DNA of 44,781 nt. It comes from JAHFRG01 sp036522275 (GTDB taxonomy: Bacteria; Pseudomonadota; Gammaproteobacteria; Burkholderiales; JAHFRG01). Made by a program: the position numbers and the translations under genes. Shown piece by piece: positions 1 to 10,100 of the stretch; the stretch's first letter is position 1; each line of letters starts with the position of its first letter. The DNA is taken from positions 1 through 44,781 of the forward strand of contig DATDGC010000021.1 of NCBI GenBank assembly GCA_036522275.1, given 5' to 3'. The notes beneath the pieces were generated by a model. The model did not search any database and was not told the DNA's origin. It was given only the letters and a program-made list of their open reading frames with translations.

Positions 1-10
1 ACAACTTTCA

Positions 11-37
11 AAGGCTTGCAAGAACGCAAGCCTTTTT
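11..37 (+). terminator. Rho-independent terminator of a gene left of the window
   Basis: A 9-bp perfect stem (AAGGCTTGC at 11-19, GCAAGCCTT at 26-34) encloses a 6-nt loop and runs into a T tract at 33-37. The T run is on the plus strand, so it most likely ends a rightward transcript entering from outside the window. It may also stop the leftward Cache gene, but the minus-strand U tract is poor. Confidence 0.7.
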
Positions 38-103
38 CATTGCTGCGCGCGTAGCTGATTCATATCGCCGACTTTGCGCAGAAAGGTATGTTTGTTTTCG
101 ACC

Positions 104-616
104 TCATGGGTTCGCCCCAGGGTAATAGCCGACCGCGATAATCCGATCCCCGACCTTTTGGAAGTACGCGACCTTGGGCTCAGTCTTGTTGGTGGCGGGA
201 TTTAGCCAGTGATATTCGACCGTGCCTGATCCTTTTGTCCGTGCTTTGTCGAGCATCTCGCGAAAGAACGGCTTGCCTACTGCGTCCTTCAGGTCCGCAA
301 CATTTTCGCCGATCCAAGAGGACGATAGTCCGCCGCTCGCAAGTAGCACGCCTCTGGTTGACACGACATACACGTACAGATCGTTTTTGACGAATTCGCC
401 TTGGGGACTGAAATGGGCTAGTGCCAGATCCTTGACTTCTTTATAGAAGGCGACCGCTCGTTGGAGCAGAGCCTGTGCCTGCTCAGCGTCTTGGGCGCTG
501 ATTGTTGCGTTGGCGGCGGGCGTTGCCGCATCGGCGCCGAGAGCGGTGGTATGCGCGAGCGCGCAGGCCAGCGCGATGTACACGAGGCGTTTCAATGCGA
601 TTGAACCAATGTTCAT
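104..616 (-). CDS. Secreted Cache-domain sensor-like protein
   Basis: This 170-residue protein has a signal peptide (positive start, hydrophobic residues 10-25, probable cleavage after ALGA). A single Cache-type ligand-binding domain fills the rest: a helical region around residues 40-65 (AQALLQRAVAFYKEV), then a PAS-like sheet with DLYVYVVSTRGVLLASGG, KPFFREMLDKARTKGSGTVEY and VAYFQKVGDRIIAVGYY. Cache domains bind small molecules outside the inner membrane. Here there is no membrane anchor, kinase or chemotaxis output domain, so it is probably a free periplasmic binding protein. An AAGGAG ribosome site lies just before the start. The gene may belong to an integrated element, because a tRNA 3' fragment lies upstream at 938-982. 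Ligand unknown. Confidence 0.8.
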   Translation of the reverse strand: MNIGSIALKRLVYIALACALAHTTALGADAATPAANATISAQDAEQAQALLQRAVAFYKEVKDLALAHFSPQGEFVKNDLYVYVVSTRGVLLASGGLSSSWIGENVADLKDAVGKPFFREMLDKARTKGSGTVEYHWLNPATNKTEPKVAYFQKVGDRIIAVGYYPGANP

Positions 617-937
617 ATCGATACTCCTTCGAGGCGAGTCTTGTTCAATGGAAGCTCATCCAGCGAGCAAAATTTGTCGTGGATTGGTCTGTTAAAATAT
701 ATTAACTCCGGCTAGATCAAGCCAATGAAAAAATAGACCCTGCCGCGATCCTTGATAGTTTCCAAATATAAACCTCACTTTAGCGTATAGCAAGATGTAT
801 CCGCAGCTGGCGGCGTAGCTAAAACGTAACTCGGTCAGCTGCGTTGAGGCTTATTGAGGCATTGCGTAGCGTGTTTGAAGTGTTTGCGGGCGTTGCAGCG
901 TATTGATTTAAAATAAAGTCGTTAGTTGCAGAACCGA

Positions 938-982
938 CTACGAACCAAGGGGTCGCGGGTTCAACTCCTGCCGGGCGCGCCA
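938..982 (+). pseudogene. 3' fragment of tRNA-Arg(ACG), probable attachment-site scar
   Basis: From the anticodon loop (CTACGAA) to the encoded CCA, this 45-nt stretch reads as the 3' half of an arginine tRNA. The T arm (GCGGG, TTCAACT, CCTGC) and the acceptor strand GGGCGCG followed by CCA are intact. The sequence 5' of the anticodon loop (GTTAGTTGCAGAACCGA) gives no D arm or acceptor strand and cannot pair with the CCAAG anticodon stem strand. Site-specific integrases that use tRNA genes leave such displaced 3' ends at the far end of the inserted element. The intact copy would then lie left of the window and the element between them. No integrase is visible here. Confidence 0.72.
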
Positions 983-1135
983 AATACGCTAACTGCTTGA
1001 GGTGTTTCAGCTTCAAGCCGTTTTCTCATTCCTCTTCGTAGCAAGCCCCGTCTTTTTATAAACCAGTTTGTCGAAAAAAACTATCCTCCGCTTGGAACAG
1101 GATCTTTATAACAATTCACCCCTTTACTCCTCCGC

Positions 1136-1156
1136 GTTACATTACGTTACAAAATT
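1136..1156 (+). promoter_or_regulatory. Tandem GTTACA boxes, probable response-regulator site
   Basis: GTTACA occurs at 1136-1141 and again at 1146-1151, exactly one helical turn apart; the second continues as GTTACAAAATTT. Tandem hexamers about 10 bp apart are the usual layout for OmpR/PhoB-family regulators. The same word occurs four times in front of the mdt operon and its two-component genes (11750-11877). Confidence 0.5.
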
Positions 1157-1243
1157 TCCGTCAACTATCTTGGTAAGTTTTGCGTTAAAGCGCACATCGC
1201 AGGGTCTAACTTGAGTCAGTTTATTTAGCAAAGGAGGTCCGTC

Positions 1244-1744
1244 ATGAGGAAGATCTTGATTGGAATTACTATGCTGATGCTTACGCAATCAAATGCCAAT
1301 GCGTTCGAAGCCGTTGCGAAAGTGGTGAGCGCATCGCCCATTTATGAAACAGTAAATCACCCTACCCAAGAGTGCTGGACAGAAAATCAGCAGACTACTC
1401 AATACGTACCTCAACCTTACAATCCGGCAGGAGCCCTGATTGGCGGATTGGCCGGGGGCCTGATTGGCAGCACGGTAGGTCAAGGCACCGGAAAAGTTGC
1501 AGCTGCCGCAGGCGGTGCGGTACTTGGCGCCATTACGGGCGACCGGCTGGCCAACCAGTATGCCGCTGCCAGCAGTTACACCGCCTCTACGCCGGTGCAG
1601 CGCTGCAAGCAATTCGACAACTACGTAACGGTAGCCAGCGGCTACTCGGTAACCTACGAGTACGAAGGACAACTATTCAAGACCACGCTGCCCTACAAGC
1701 CCGGCAACGAGCTGCGGGTGAATGTCGCGGTTTCACCCCGCTGA
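1244..1744 (+). CDS. Glycine-zipper envelope protein (17-kDa surface-antigen-like)
   Basis: This 166-residue protein has a signal peptide (about residues 1-20, ending SNANA) and a glycine-zipper double hairpin at about 62-105 (GALIGGLAGGLIGSTVG followed by GGAVLGAITGDRLA). That is the pattern of the Rickettsia 17-kDa antigen/glycine zipper 2TM family, which inserts into or associates with membranes. The C-terminal part has two Cys (near 42 and 120) and a beta-rich tail typical of these proteins. The ribosome site AAAGGAGGT is very strong. It probably forms a unit with the DUF6515 gene 40 bp downstream. The upstream GTTACA boxes suggest envelope-stress control. Exact function is not known. Confidence 0.85.
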   Translation: MRKILIGITMLMLTQSNANAFEAVAKVVSASPIYETVNHPTQECWTENQQTTQYVPQPYNPAGALIGGLAGGLIGSTVGQGTGKVAAAAGGAVLGAITGDRLANQYAAASSYTASTPVQRCKQFDNYVTVASGYSVTYEYEGQLFKTTLPYKPGNELRVNVAVSPR

Positions 1745-1783
1745 CGCCATTATTGATCTCATGATTTCACGAGAGGAGTAATC

Positions 1784-2578
1784 ATGTCACACCCTCGCAT
1801 CGAAGTTTGCAGCGCTTTACTCAGATTCTTGTTTGTTGTTTCATTTGGATTTTGGTTCTATGGAATTGCACATGCGGAAGAACACGGGTATCGCGAGCAT
1901 GAGTTTCGCGAGCGCGACTTTAGGCAACACGAATATATGGATTCACGGTACCACCACAATCACTACTATCCACCCCGCGGTTACGCCTTTGCCGCATTGC
2001 CCCCAGCGCATCATACAGTTGTCTATCGCGGTTCGCAGTATTACTTTGGCGGCGGTATCTGGTACCACCATGTGGGAGTGAATTTTGTTGTAGTGGCGCC
2101 CCCGTTCGGCATCGTGGTCCCTATTCTGCCGCCTTTTTACACAACCCTATGGGTGGGCAGAGTGCCTTACTACTACGCTAACGATGTTTATTACACGCAA
2201 AGCCCGCAAGGTTACGTTGTCGTTCAAGAACCGCCAAGCAAAGTTGTCGTCGAGCAGCAGCCAACTAACGCCGCAATCCAACAACCGAGCAATGTTGTGG
2301 AATTGGGGCCGAGCAATACCAACGTCCAGCCGGCGCCAAGTACCAACGCCGTTCAGGAACCTGGGGGTCAATTATTTATCTATCCCAGCAAAGGCCAGAG
2401 CCAGGCGCAACAGGCAACAGATCGTAATGCCTGCCATAGCTGGGCTGTGAGCCAAACCGGCTACGATCCGGTCCTTCAGACATCCAGTGCGGCCGGGAGC
2501 CAGACAACTGAAAAGCTGGCGGACTATCAACGCGCGCTGGGTGCTTGCCTTGAAGGTCGCGGTTATACCGTGAAGTAA
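1784..2578 (+). CDS. DUF6515-family exported protein, Tyr/His-rich
   Basis: This 264-residue protein starts with a hydrophobic signal sequence (about residues 10-31, cut near AHAEE). An acidic/His/Arg-rich segment follows (EHGYREHEFRERDFRQHEY), then the DUF6515 core with GSQYYFGGGIWY, FVVVAPPFGIVVPILPPFYT and PYYYANDVYY. The middle part is Gln/Pro/Val-rich low complexity (about 145-205). The C-terminal tail has conserved-looking Cys residues (DRNACHSWA, LGACLEGRGY), as in several small envelope proteins. It is probably periplasmic or outer-surface and co-transcribed with the glycine-zipper gene. The ribosome site is GAGGAG. No biochemical role is established. Confidence 0.75.
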   Translation: MSHPRIEVCSALLRFLFVVSFGFWFYGIAHAEEHGYREHEFRERDFRQHEYMDSRYHHNHYYPPRGYAFAALPPAHHTVVYRGSQYYFGGGIWYHHVGVNFVVVAPPFGIVVPILPPFYTTLWVGRVPYYYANDVYYTQSPQGYVVVQEPPSKVVVEQQPTNAAIQQPSNVVELGPSNTNVQPAPSTNAVQEPGGQLFIYPSKGQSQAQQATDRNACHSWAVSQTGYDPVLQTSSAAGSQTTEKLADYQRALGACLEGRGYTVK

Positions 2579-2583
2579 ACCGT

Positions 2584-4053
2584 TTACTTGGGGTTGACTG
2601 TCAAATACGCGGTTGAAGTCAAATCCGACGAATTCCAGCCTCCTCCCAGCGCTTTGATCAACAGTATGCTTGCAGCAAGCCGGCGGTTGAGGATATCGAC
2701 TGCTGTCCTTTCATTGTTCAGCGCCGCGGCCTGCACTACGACAACGTTGAGGTAATTGATCGTTCCGGCCTTGTACTGGTTAGTGGTCAGTGCAACGGAT
2801 TGTCGCGCGGACTGCACGGCTTCATCTTGCACTTGAGCTTCCTGTTCAAGGATGCGCAGTGCCGCTAAATTGTCTTCCACTTCCTTGAATCCCGTCAGCA
2901 CGGTCTGGCGGTAGGCCGCCACGTTGGCATCATAGGCGGCTCTGGCCTGTTCAGTCTGTGCGCGCCGCAAGCCGCCGTCGAACAGAGTTTCCGCCAGCGC
3001 CGGACCGACAGCCCAGAAGCGGGCGGGCAGGGTGAGCCAATTGGACCAGCTGGGACTTTGGTATCCGCCTGAAGCGGAAAGCGTCAAGCTCGGGAAATAG
3101 GCTGCGATTGCAACTCCGATTTGCGCGTTCGCAGCAGTTACCAGCCGTTCTGCGGCGGCCACGTCGGGGCGGCGCTCAAGCAAATCTGACGGCACGCCGA
3201 CAGGCACTGCTGGAATGGCGGCGATAAGCGGCGCCGGCGCAATGGTAAGTTCAGACGCCGGTTTCCCGATGAGCAGCGCAATGGCGTGCTCGAATTGCGC
3301 ACGCTGTACTCCAATATCGATGGCCTGAGCCTGCGTGCTCTTGAGCTGGGTCTGCGCCTGGATCACGTCTGACTTGGCGACAATGCCGGCTGCGTATTGG
3401 TTTTGCGTGAGCTGCAGAGATTTTTCGTAAGCAGCCGCCGTATCGTCAAACAGCTGCTTCTGGGAATCCAGCGCGCGCAGCTGAATATAATCCTGCGCCA
3501 GCTCAGCGTGCGCTGAGAGCCGCGCCGCTTCAAGGTCGGCTGCGCTGGCTTGCGCACTCGCTTCATTCGACTCCACCGTGCGCCGAACTTTGCCCCATAA
3601 ATCCGGTTCCCATGATGCATCCAGCGTTAACAGATAGTTGTTCGTTATGCCGCGCGTAACGGGGTTGGTCGATTGCAACTGTGTGCTGCTGAAACTGGAG
3701 GAGGCACGAGAACGGGATTCAGACGCGTTGGCCGATACAGTCGGAAAATAAGCCGCACGCTTCGACTGAACCAGCGCGCGCGCCTGCCTATACTGCGCTT
3801 CCGCCTGCGCCAGATTCTGGTTCGAGATGTTGACCTGCTCTTCAAGGCTGTTAAGCAGGGGATCGTTGTAGGCTTCCCACCACTTTCCCTTGATTTCCTG
3901 GTCACGCGGCTGCGCCTGTTTCCAGCCAGCCATTTCCTTAAAGGTAGCCGGCGCCTCAACGGCAGGACGCACATAGTCTGGACCCACGGTGCAGGCTGTC
4001 AGCAGCATGAGAGGTGCTGCCAGCGCAACAAGTTTCATGTCATGCAGTTTCAT
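2584..4053 (-). CDS. Outer membrane factor lipoprotein (NodT/OprM family) of RND pump
   Basis: This 489-residue outer membrane channel forms the exit duct for the MdtABC-type pump. The start carries a lipoprotein signal (LMLLTAC, lipid on Cys about 21) and the family N-terminus CTVGPDYVRP. Two OEP repeats follow, with the coiled-coil helices rich in Ala, Gln and Leu. The gene is the last of four on the minus strand, 18 bp after mdtC, with a strong GGAGGTTTT ribosome site. Escherichia coli mdtABC lacks a dedicated outer membrane factor and uses TolC, so this operon is self-contained. Length is normal for NodT-type factors. Confidence 0.93.
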   Translation of the reverse strand: MKLHDMKLVALAAPLMLLTACTVGPDYVRPAVEAPATFKEMAGWKQAQPRDQEIKGKWWEAYNDPLLNSLEEQVNISNQNLAQAEAQYRQARALVQSKRAAYFPTVSANASESRSRASSSFSSTQLQSTNPVTRGITNNYLLTLDASWEPDLWGKVRRTVESNEASAQASAADLEAARLSAHAELAQDYIQLRALDSQKQLFDDTAAAYEKSLQLTQNQYAAGIVAKSDVIQAQTQLKSTQAQAIDIGVQRAQFEHAIALLIGKPASELTIAPAPLIAAIPAVPVGVPSDLLERRPDVAAAERLVTAANAQIGVAIAAYFPSLTLSASGGYQSPSWSNWLTLPARFWAVGPALAETLFDGGLRRAQTEQARAAYDANVAAYRQTVLTGFKEVEDNLAALRILEQEAQVQDEAVQSARQSVALTTNQYKAGTINYLNVVVVQAAALNNERTAVDILNRRLAASILLIKALGGGWNSSDLTSTAYLTVNPK

Positions 4054-4071
4054 AAAACCTCCATAACATTT

Positions 4072-7000
4072 TCAATTGATCGTATCTAGCGATGGATGAA
4101 CTGTTCGGTGAGCCAGCATCTTCTTGCACCAGAGGCGGAAGCGGTCCAGATAAAGATACACAACCGGCGTCGTATAAAGAGTCAGCGCCTGACTCACGAT
4201 CAATCCGCCGACGATCGAGATACCAAGCGGACGGCGCAGCTCCGCTCCCTCGCCGAAGCCGACCGCAAGCGGCAAAGCGCCCAGCAGCGCAGCCATGGTC
4301 GTCATCATGATCGGGCGAAAACGCAGCAGACAGGCTTGGTAGATTGCCTGTTCCGGGGGCAGGCCCTGTTTGCGTTCCACGTCGAGAGCGAAATCGATCA
4401 TCAAGATGGCGTTTTTTTTCACGATGCCGATTAGCAAGATGACGCCGATCAGGGCGATGATGCTGAACTCGGCGTGAAACGCAAGCAGCGCAAGAATCGC
4501 TCCCACACCCGCCGAAGGCAGGGTGGAAAGAATTGTGATCGGATGCACGTAGCTTTCATACAGGATCCCGAGCACGATGTAGACCGTCAGCAGCGCCGCC
4601 AGGATCAGCCATGGCTGATTCTCAAGCGAAGCCTGGAAGGCGCGCGCTGTGCCCTGGAAGCTGCCGTGGATCGAAGTGGGCACATCGATGCGGTCAAGTG
4701 CACCGTTGATGGCGAGTGTCGCGGCTGAGAGCGAAACGCCCGGCTGCAGATTGAACGAGATGGTCGACGCCACAAACTGGCCCTGGTGGTTGACACTGAG
4801 GGGGGTGTTGTTGGTTTCGTAGTGCGCGAAAGCCGAAAGTGGCACTTGCGCCCCGCCGCTCGTGCTCACGTAGACGTTGTTCAGCGTAGCGGGACTTTGC
4901 CAGTACTGCGGCGCCGCTTCCATGACCACACGGTATTGGTTGAGCGGATTGTAAATGGTCGAAACCTGGCGCTGGCCGAATGCATCGTTGAGAGTGGAAT
5001 CGATCAGTTTGGTCGAGACGCCGAGGCGCGCTGCGGTGTCGCGGTCGATGACGAGAGAAGTCCGCTGACCCTTGTCCTCCTGATCGGTGCTCACGTCGGT
5101 GATATCAGGCAGTTCGCTCATGGCCTGCCGGATGCGCGGTTCCCAGGCGCGCAGTTCTTCCAGCTCGTCCGCCTGCAGCGTGTACTGGTACTGCGCATTG
5201 CTCTCCCGCCCACCCATGCGGATATCCTGCGCCGTTTGCAGGAACAGGCTCGCACCAGGCTCGTGCGCGAGCTTGCCGCGCAGCCGCTCAATCACCATGT
5301 CGGCCGACAACTTGCGCTCCTTGAGCGGCTTGAGCGAGACGAACATGAAGCCCGAGTTGACCCGGGATCCGCCGGTGAAGCCCACCACGCTGTCAACTGC
5401 CGGGTCCTTGCGGACAATCTCCATGAAATCGGCCAGCTTCTGGCGCATCGCCTGGAACGAAATGCTCTGGTCTGCCTGGATATTGCCGAGCAGCCGCCCG
5501 GTGTCCTGCTGAGGAAAGAAACCTTTGGGCACGATGATGTACAGGTAAATATTGAGACAGACGGTGCCGGCAAGCAGCAGCAGCATGATGCGCTTGTGCC
5601 GCAGCGCCCAGGTAAGCGTCTTTTCGTACCAGCGCAGCAGCGCAGCGAACGCCCGCTCGCTTGCCTGGTAAAAATGCCCATGCTCGCGCTTCGTTTCCTG
5701 CTTCAGCAGCCGCGCACACATCATCGGCGTAGTGGTGAGCGATATCAGCAGCGATATTAGGATCGCCACCGACAGAGTCACTGCGAATTCGCGTAGCAAC
5801 CGTCCCACAATGCCGCCCATGAACAGGATGGGAGTGAATACCGCAATGAGCGACAAGCTCATTGACAACACAGTAAAGCCTACTTCGCTTGCGCCTTGCA
5901 GCGCCGCCTTCATGGGGGGCACGCCTTGTTCTATGTGGCGTGAAACGTTTTCCAGCACCACGATCGCGTCGTCCACCACGAAGCCGGTGGCGATGGTTAG
6001 CGCCATAAGGGACAGGGTATCCAGGCTGTAACCGCACAGGTACATAACTCCGAAAGTGCCGATCAACGACACCGGCACCGCCACGCTTGGGATCAGCGCT
6101 GCTCTGACATTACGCAGGAACAAGAACACCACCATGATGACCAGACCACTCGATATCAAGAGGGTGCGCTCGACATCGTGCAGCGAGGCGCGGATGGTCG
6201 GAGTGCGGTCCAGTGCAATAGATAGATCAATCGCTCCCGGGATCGAGGCGCGCAACGGCGGCAGCAGCGCATTGACCCGATCGACGGTCTCGATGATGTT
6301 CGCACCCGGCTGCTTGTACAGAACCACCAGCACTGCCGGCTTGTTGTTGGCCAATCCCGCGTTGCGCAGATCCTGCACCGAGTCCACCACCTCGCCCACG
6401 TCCGAAAGGTGCACTGCAGCGCCGTTGCGGTAGGCCACGATGAGCGGCAAGTATTCGACTGCTTTCGTGGCCTGGTCGTTGGCGTAGATCTGCCAATGCT
6501 TATCGCCGTTTTCGACTGCGCCTTTGGGCCGGTTCGCGTTGGTGGCGACAATTGCGTTGCGTACGTCTTCGGTGCCGATGCCGTATTTGTGGAGCGTGGC
6601 AGGATTCAGCTCAACACGCACCGCGGGCAATGCGCTGCCGCCTACAGTCACTTGGCCGATACCTTGCACCTGCGCCAGCTTCTGGGCGAGGATGGTCGAG
6701 GCCGCGTCGTACATCTGCCCCTTCGTCATCGTGTCCGAAGTCAACGCCAGAATCATGATCGGCGCATCTGCCGGATTTGCCTTGCGGTAGATTGGATTGT
6801 TCGGTAGGCCCGTGGGAAGCAGGCTGCGGGCGGCGTTGATCGCCGCCTGCACATCGCGGGCGGCGCCGTCGATGTCGCGGTTGAGATCGAACTGTAGGAC
6901 TACGCGTGTAGAGCTGAGCGAGCTCGTCGAAGTCATTTCCGTCACGCCTGCAATGCGGCTGAACGAGCGCTCCAGCGGAGTGGCCACGGTCGCTGCCATG

Positions 7001-7173
7001 GTCTCGGGGCTCGCGCCTGGAAGCGACGCCTGTACAAAAATAGTCGGAAACTCCACCTGCGGCAGTGGCGAAACCGGCAACATGTTGAACGCAACCAGAC
7101 CGGCGAGCGCCACACCCAATGTGAGCAAGGTCGTGGCGACCGGCCGTTGTATGAAGGGGACGGAAAGGTTCAT
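4072..7173 (-). CDS. mdtC: RND multidrug efflux permease, MdtC-like
   Basis: This 1033-residue RND transporter uses the proton gradient to expel drugs, bile salts or metals across the inner membrane. It begins NLSVPFIQRPVATTLL and shows the two periplasmic porter halves (PADAPI near 134-139 and the repeat after about 560). The proton-relay pair D401-D402 sits in TM4 (ATGFVVDDAIVVLEN). The start codon overlaps the mdtB stop by 4 bp (ATGA), so translation is coupled. MdtB and MdtC act together as a heterotrimer in characterised enterobacterial systems; finding both paralogues side by side supports the same here. Confidence 0.93.
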   Translation of the reverse strand: MNLSVPFIQRPVATTLLTLGVALAGLVAFNMLPVSPLPQVEFPTIFVQASLPGASPETMAATVATPLERSFSRIAGVTEMTSTSSLSSTRVVLQFDLNRDIDGAARDVQAAINAARSLLPTGLPNNPIYRKANPADAPIMILALTSDTMTKGQMYDAASTILAQKLAQVQGIGQVTVGGSALPAVRVELNPATLHKYGIGTEDVRNAIVATNANRPKGAVENGDKHWQIYANDQATKAVEYLPLIVAYRNGAAVHLSDVGEVVDSVQDLRNAGLANNKPAVLVVLYKQPGANIIETVDRVNALLPPLRASIPGAIDLSIALDRTPTIRASLHDVERTLLISSGLVIMVVFLFLRNVRAALIPSVAVPVSLIGTFGVMYLCGYSLDTLSLMALTIATGFVVDDAIVVLENVSRHIEQGVPPMKAALQGASEVGFTVLSMSLSLIAVFTPILFMGGIVGRLLREFAVTLSVAILISLLISLTTTPMMCARLLKQETKREHGHFYQASERAFAALLRWYEKTLTWALRHKRIMLLLLAGTVCLNIYLYIIVPKGFFPQQDTGRLLGNIQADQSISFQAMRQKLADFMEIVRKDPAVDSVVGFTGGSRVNSGFMFVSLKPLKERKLSADMVIERLRGKLAHEPGASLFLQTAQDIRMGGRESNAQYQYTLQADELEELRAWEPRIRQAMSELPDITDVSTDQEDKGQRTSLVIDRDTAARLGVSTKLIDSTLNDAFGQRQVSTIYNPLNQYRVVMEAAPQYWQSPATLNNVYVSTSGGAQVPLSAFAHYETNNTPLSVNHQGQFVASTISFNLQPGVSLSAATLAINGALDRIDVPTSIHGSFQGTARAFQASLENQPWLILAALLTVYIVLGILYESYVHPITILSTLPSAGVGAILALLAFHAEFSIIALIGVILLIGIVKKNAILMIDFALDVERKQGLPPEQAIYQACLLRFRPIMMTTMAALLGALPLAVGFGEGAELRRPLGISIVGGLIVSQALTLYTTPVVYLYLDRFRLWCKKMLAHRTVHPSLDTIN

Positions 7174-10100
7174 GGCTGCACCGGTCCGGGTTGTCCGTCA
7201 TCCGCCATGCGCGAGCGCCGGGACTGCAGGCGTTTCGCTAGCCGGTCGAAAGCGAGATAAATGACAGGCGTGGTGAACAGCGTGAGTACTTGACTCACGA
7301 TCAAGCCGCCGACAATGGTTATGCCGAGCGGGTGGCGCAGCTCGGAACCTACTCCGGTGCCGAGCATCAGGGGCAGCGCGGCAAGCAGCGCTGACATCGT
7401 CGTCATTATAATCGGCCTGAAACGCAGCAGGCTGGCTTGATAGATCGCCTCGCGCGGTGTCTTGCCTTGCTTGCGTTCGGCCTCCAGCGCGAAGTCAATC
7501 ATCATGATTGCGTTCTTCTTGACGATACCGATCAATAAAATAATGCCGATGATTGCGATGATGCCTAGATCAGTGCGCGAAAGCATAAGCGCGAGCAGCG
7601 CGCCCACACCGGCCGAGGGCAGCGTCGAAAGAATCGTGATTGGATGGATATAACTTTCGTACAGCACACCGAGCACGATGTACACGGTGACGATGGCGGC
7701 GAGGATCAACAGCAACGTGTTGGTTAGCGAGGCCTGGAAAGCAAGCGCGGCTCCTTGAAAACTGGTCTGCACACTGAGAGGCAACCCGATCTCCTGCTTG
7801 GCAGCGTTGATCGCCCGCACTGCATCGCCCAAGGAAGCGCCGGGCGCGAGGTTGAAGGAAATAGTCGCGGACGGAAACTGGCCAAGATGGTTGACTGACA
7901 GCGGCGTTGCATGTTCGCTCACCCGCGCAATCGTGCTGAGTTTAACCTGCTGCGGTAGGCCACTGGTCGTTGGTTGAGCAGTCGTGGTCGCCTGGACGAC
8001 TGGAGCGCTTCCGATGTAGATGTCGTCCAACGCAGCCGGACCTTTCTGGAACTCGGGCCGTACTTCCAGCACCACACGGTATTGATTGGATTGGGTGAAG
8101 ATGGTCGAGACCAGGCGCTGGCCGAAAGCGTTGTAGAGCGCATTGTCGATCATCGTCGGCGTGATGCCGAGACGGCTTGCTGTGTCGCGATCGATTTCGA
8201 CCAAAGCTTGCAGGCCTTGGTCCTGTAGATCACTGGCTACGTCTGCGAGTTGCGGCAGTTCGCGCAGACGATCGACCAGTCTGGGAACCCAGACACTGAG
8301 CTCCTTGGGATCGGCGTCCTCGACGCTGAACTGGTACTGGGTGCGACTTACGCGGTCCTCGATGGTGAGGTCTTGCACCGGCTGCATGTAAAGTGAAATG
8401 CCCTCCACCTGTCCCAATTTGGATTGCAGACGGGGGATAATTTCCGTAACGCTGACGCCGCGCTCTTTGAGCGGCTTCAAATTGATCAGCATGCGGCCGC
8501 TGTTAAGCGTAACGTTTGTGCCGTCCACGCCGATGAACGATGACAGGCTTTCGACTGCCGGGTCCTCGAGCACCACGCGCGCAAGCGCCTGCTGGCGCTG
8601 CGCCATCGACGGGAACGAGATCGTTTGCGGCGCTTCGGAAATACCCTGAATGACTCCTGTATCCTGCACCGGGAAGAAACCCTTAGGTATGAAGATGTAG
8701 AGCAGCACCGTGAGCACCAGCGTCGCAATTGCAACAAGCAGCGTTGCCCGCTGGCGGTCCAGAACCCAGTTGAGCATCAAGCCGTAGCGCGCAATCACGT
8801 TCTCGAAAAAGAGACCGCTCGCGCGATAAAACCGGCTCTGCTCGGCCTGGGGCGTATGGCGCAAGAGCCTGGCGCACATCATCGGCGTCAGCGTGAGCGA
8901 AACCACAGCCGAAATCAGAATGGCCACGGCGAGCGTGATGGCGAATTCGCGGAACAGCCTGCCGACCACGTCGCCCATGAACAGCAGGGGGATCAGCACC
9001 GCGATCAGCGAAAAAGTGAGCGAGATAATCGTAAAACCGATCTGCTCGGCGCCCTTGAGCGCGGCTTTCAGCGGCGGTTCTCCAGCCTCGATGTAGCGGG
9101 TAATGTTTTCAATCATCACGATTGCGTCGTCAACCACGAATCCCGTGGCAATCGTCAGCGCCATCAAGGTGAGATTATTGATGCTGAAACCGGCCAAATA
9201 CATCACGCCAAAAGTGCCGACCAGCGAAAGCGGTACCGCCACGCTTGGTATGGCAGTTGCGGAAAAGCTGCGCAGAAAAAGAAAAATCACCATTACCACC
9301 AGCGTCACAGCCAGCATGAGTTCGAACTGCACGTCTTTGACCGAAGCGCGGATGGTAGTGGTGCGGTCGGTGAGCAGACTCACCTCCACTGCACCGGGCA
9401 ATGTAGCCTGGAGCTGCGGCAGCAGCTTCTTCACACGGTTCACCACCTCGATTACATTGGTGCCCGGCTGGCGCTGGATGTTGACGATCAACGCGGCTTT
9501 GTCATTGGCCCAAGCTGCGAGCCGCACGTTCTCTGCACCATCCACTGTGTCGGCCACATCGGCCACTCGGATCGGCGCTCCGTTTCTGTACGCGATGATG
9601 AGTTGCTTGTATTCGTCAGCCGACTTGAGTTGATCGTTGGCGTCAATTATGGAGGCGCGGGCCGTACCGTCGAAGCTGCCTTTGGCTTGGTTCACATTGG
9701 CGTTGCCAATCGCGGTGCGTAGATCGTCCAGGCTCATGCCATAGGCTGCCAGCGCTTTTGGGTTGGCCTGAATCCGCACCGCAGGTCGCTGGCCGCCGCT
9801 GATGCTGACCAGACCCACGCCCGGCAGCTGCGAGATTTTCTGCGCCAGCCGTGTATCGATAAGGTCCTGTACCTTGGGCAGCGGCAGCGTTTTCGAGGTG
9901 ATCGCGAGAGTCAGGATAGGAGCATCGGCCGGATTGACCTTGTTGTATATCGGCGGTGTGGGCAGGTCTGTAGGAAGCAGGTTTCCGGCAGCATTGATCG
10001 CCGCTTGCACCTCCTGCTCGGCAATGTCAAGGTTGAGAGTCAGACTGAATTGCAGAGTGATTACCGAGGCGCCGCCTGAACTCGTGGACAACATCTGGTT

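Larger units (their letters stand above)
617..1243. other. Intergenic region between Cache gene and glycine-zipper gene
   Basis: This 627-bp stretch has no credible protein gene. It holds the promoter region of the leftward Cache gene (AT-rich around 690-705), a tRNA 3' fragment (938-982), tandem GTTACA boxes (1136-1151) and a strong ribosome site (AAAGGAGGT, about 1230-1238) for the next gene. The short open frame over the tRNA fragment, which encodes ARPAGVEPATPWFVVGS, is the usual false translation of tRNA sequence. Confidence 0.7.

Noticed and set aside
819..1016. Minus-strand 65-residue frame with GVEPATPWFVVGS
   Set aside because: It is the known false translation of a tRNA 3' region; the DNA reads as a tRNA-Arg fragment.
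4786..5760. Long plus-strand frame (324 codons) opposite mdtC
   Set aside because: It is antisense to a clear RND permease and its product is His/Arg-rich with no domain; a by-product of high GC third positions.
8625..9722. Plus-strand frame of 365 codons opposite mdtB
   Set aside because: Same reason: antisense shadow, low-complexity His/Gln/Arg composition.
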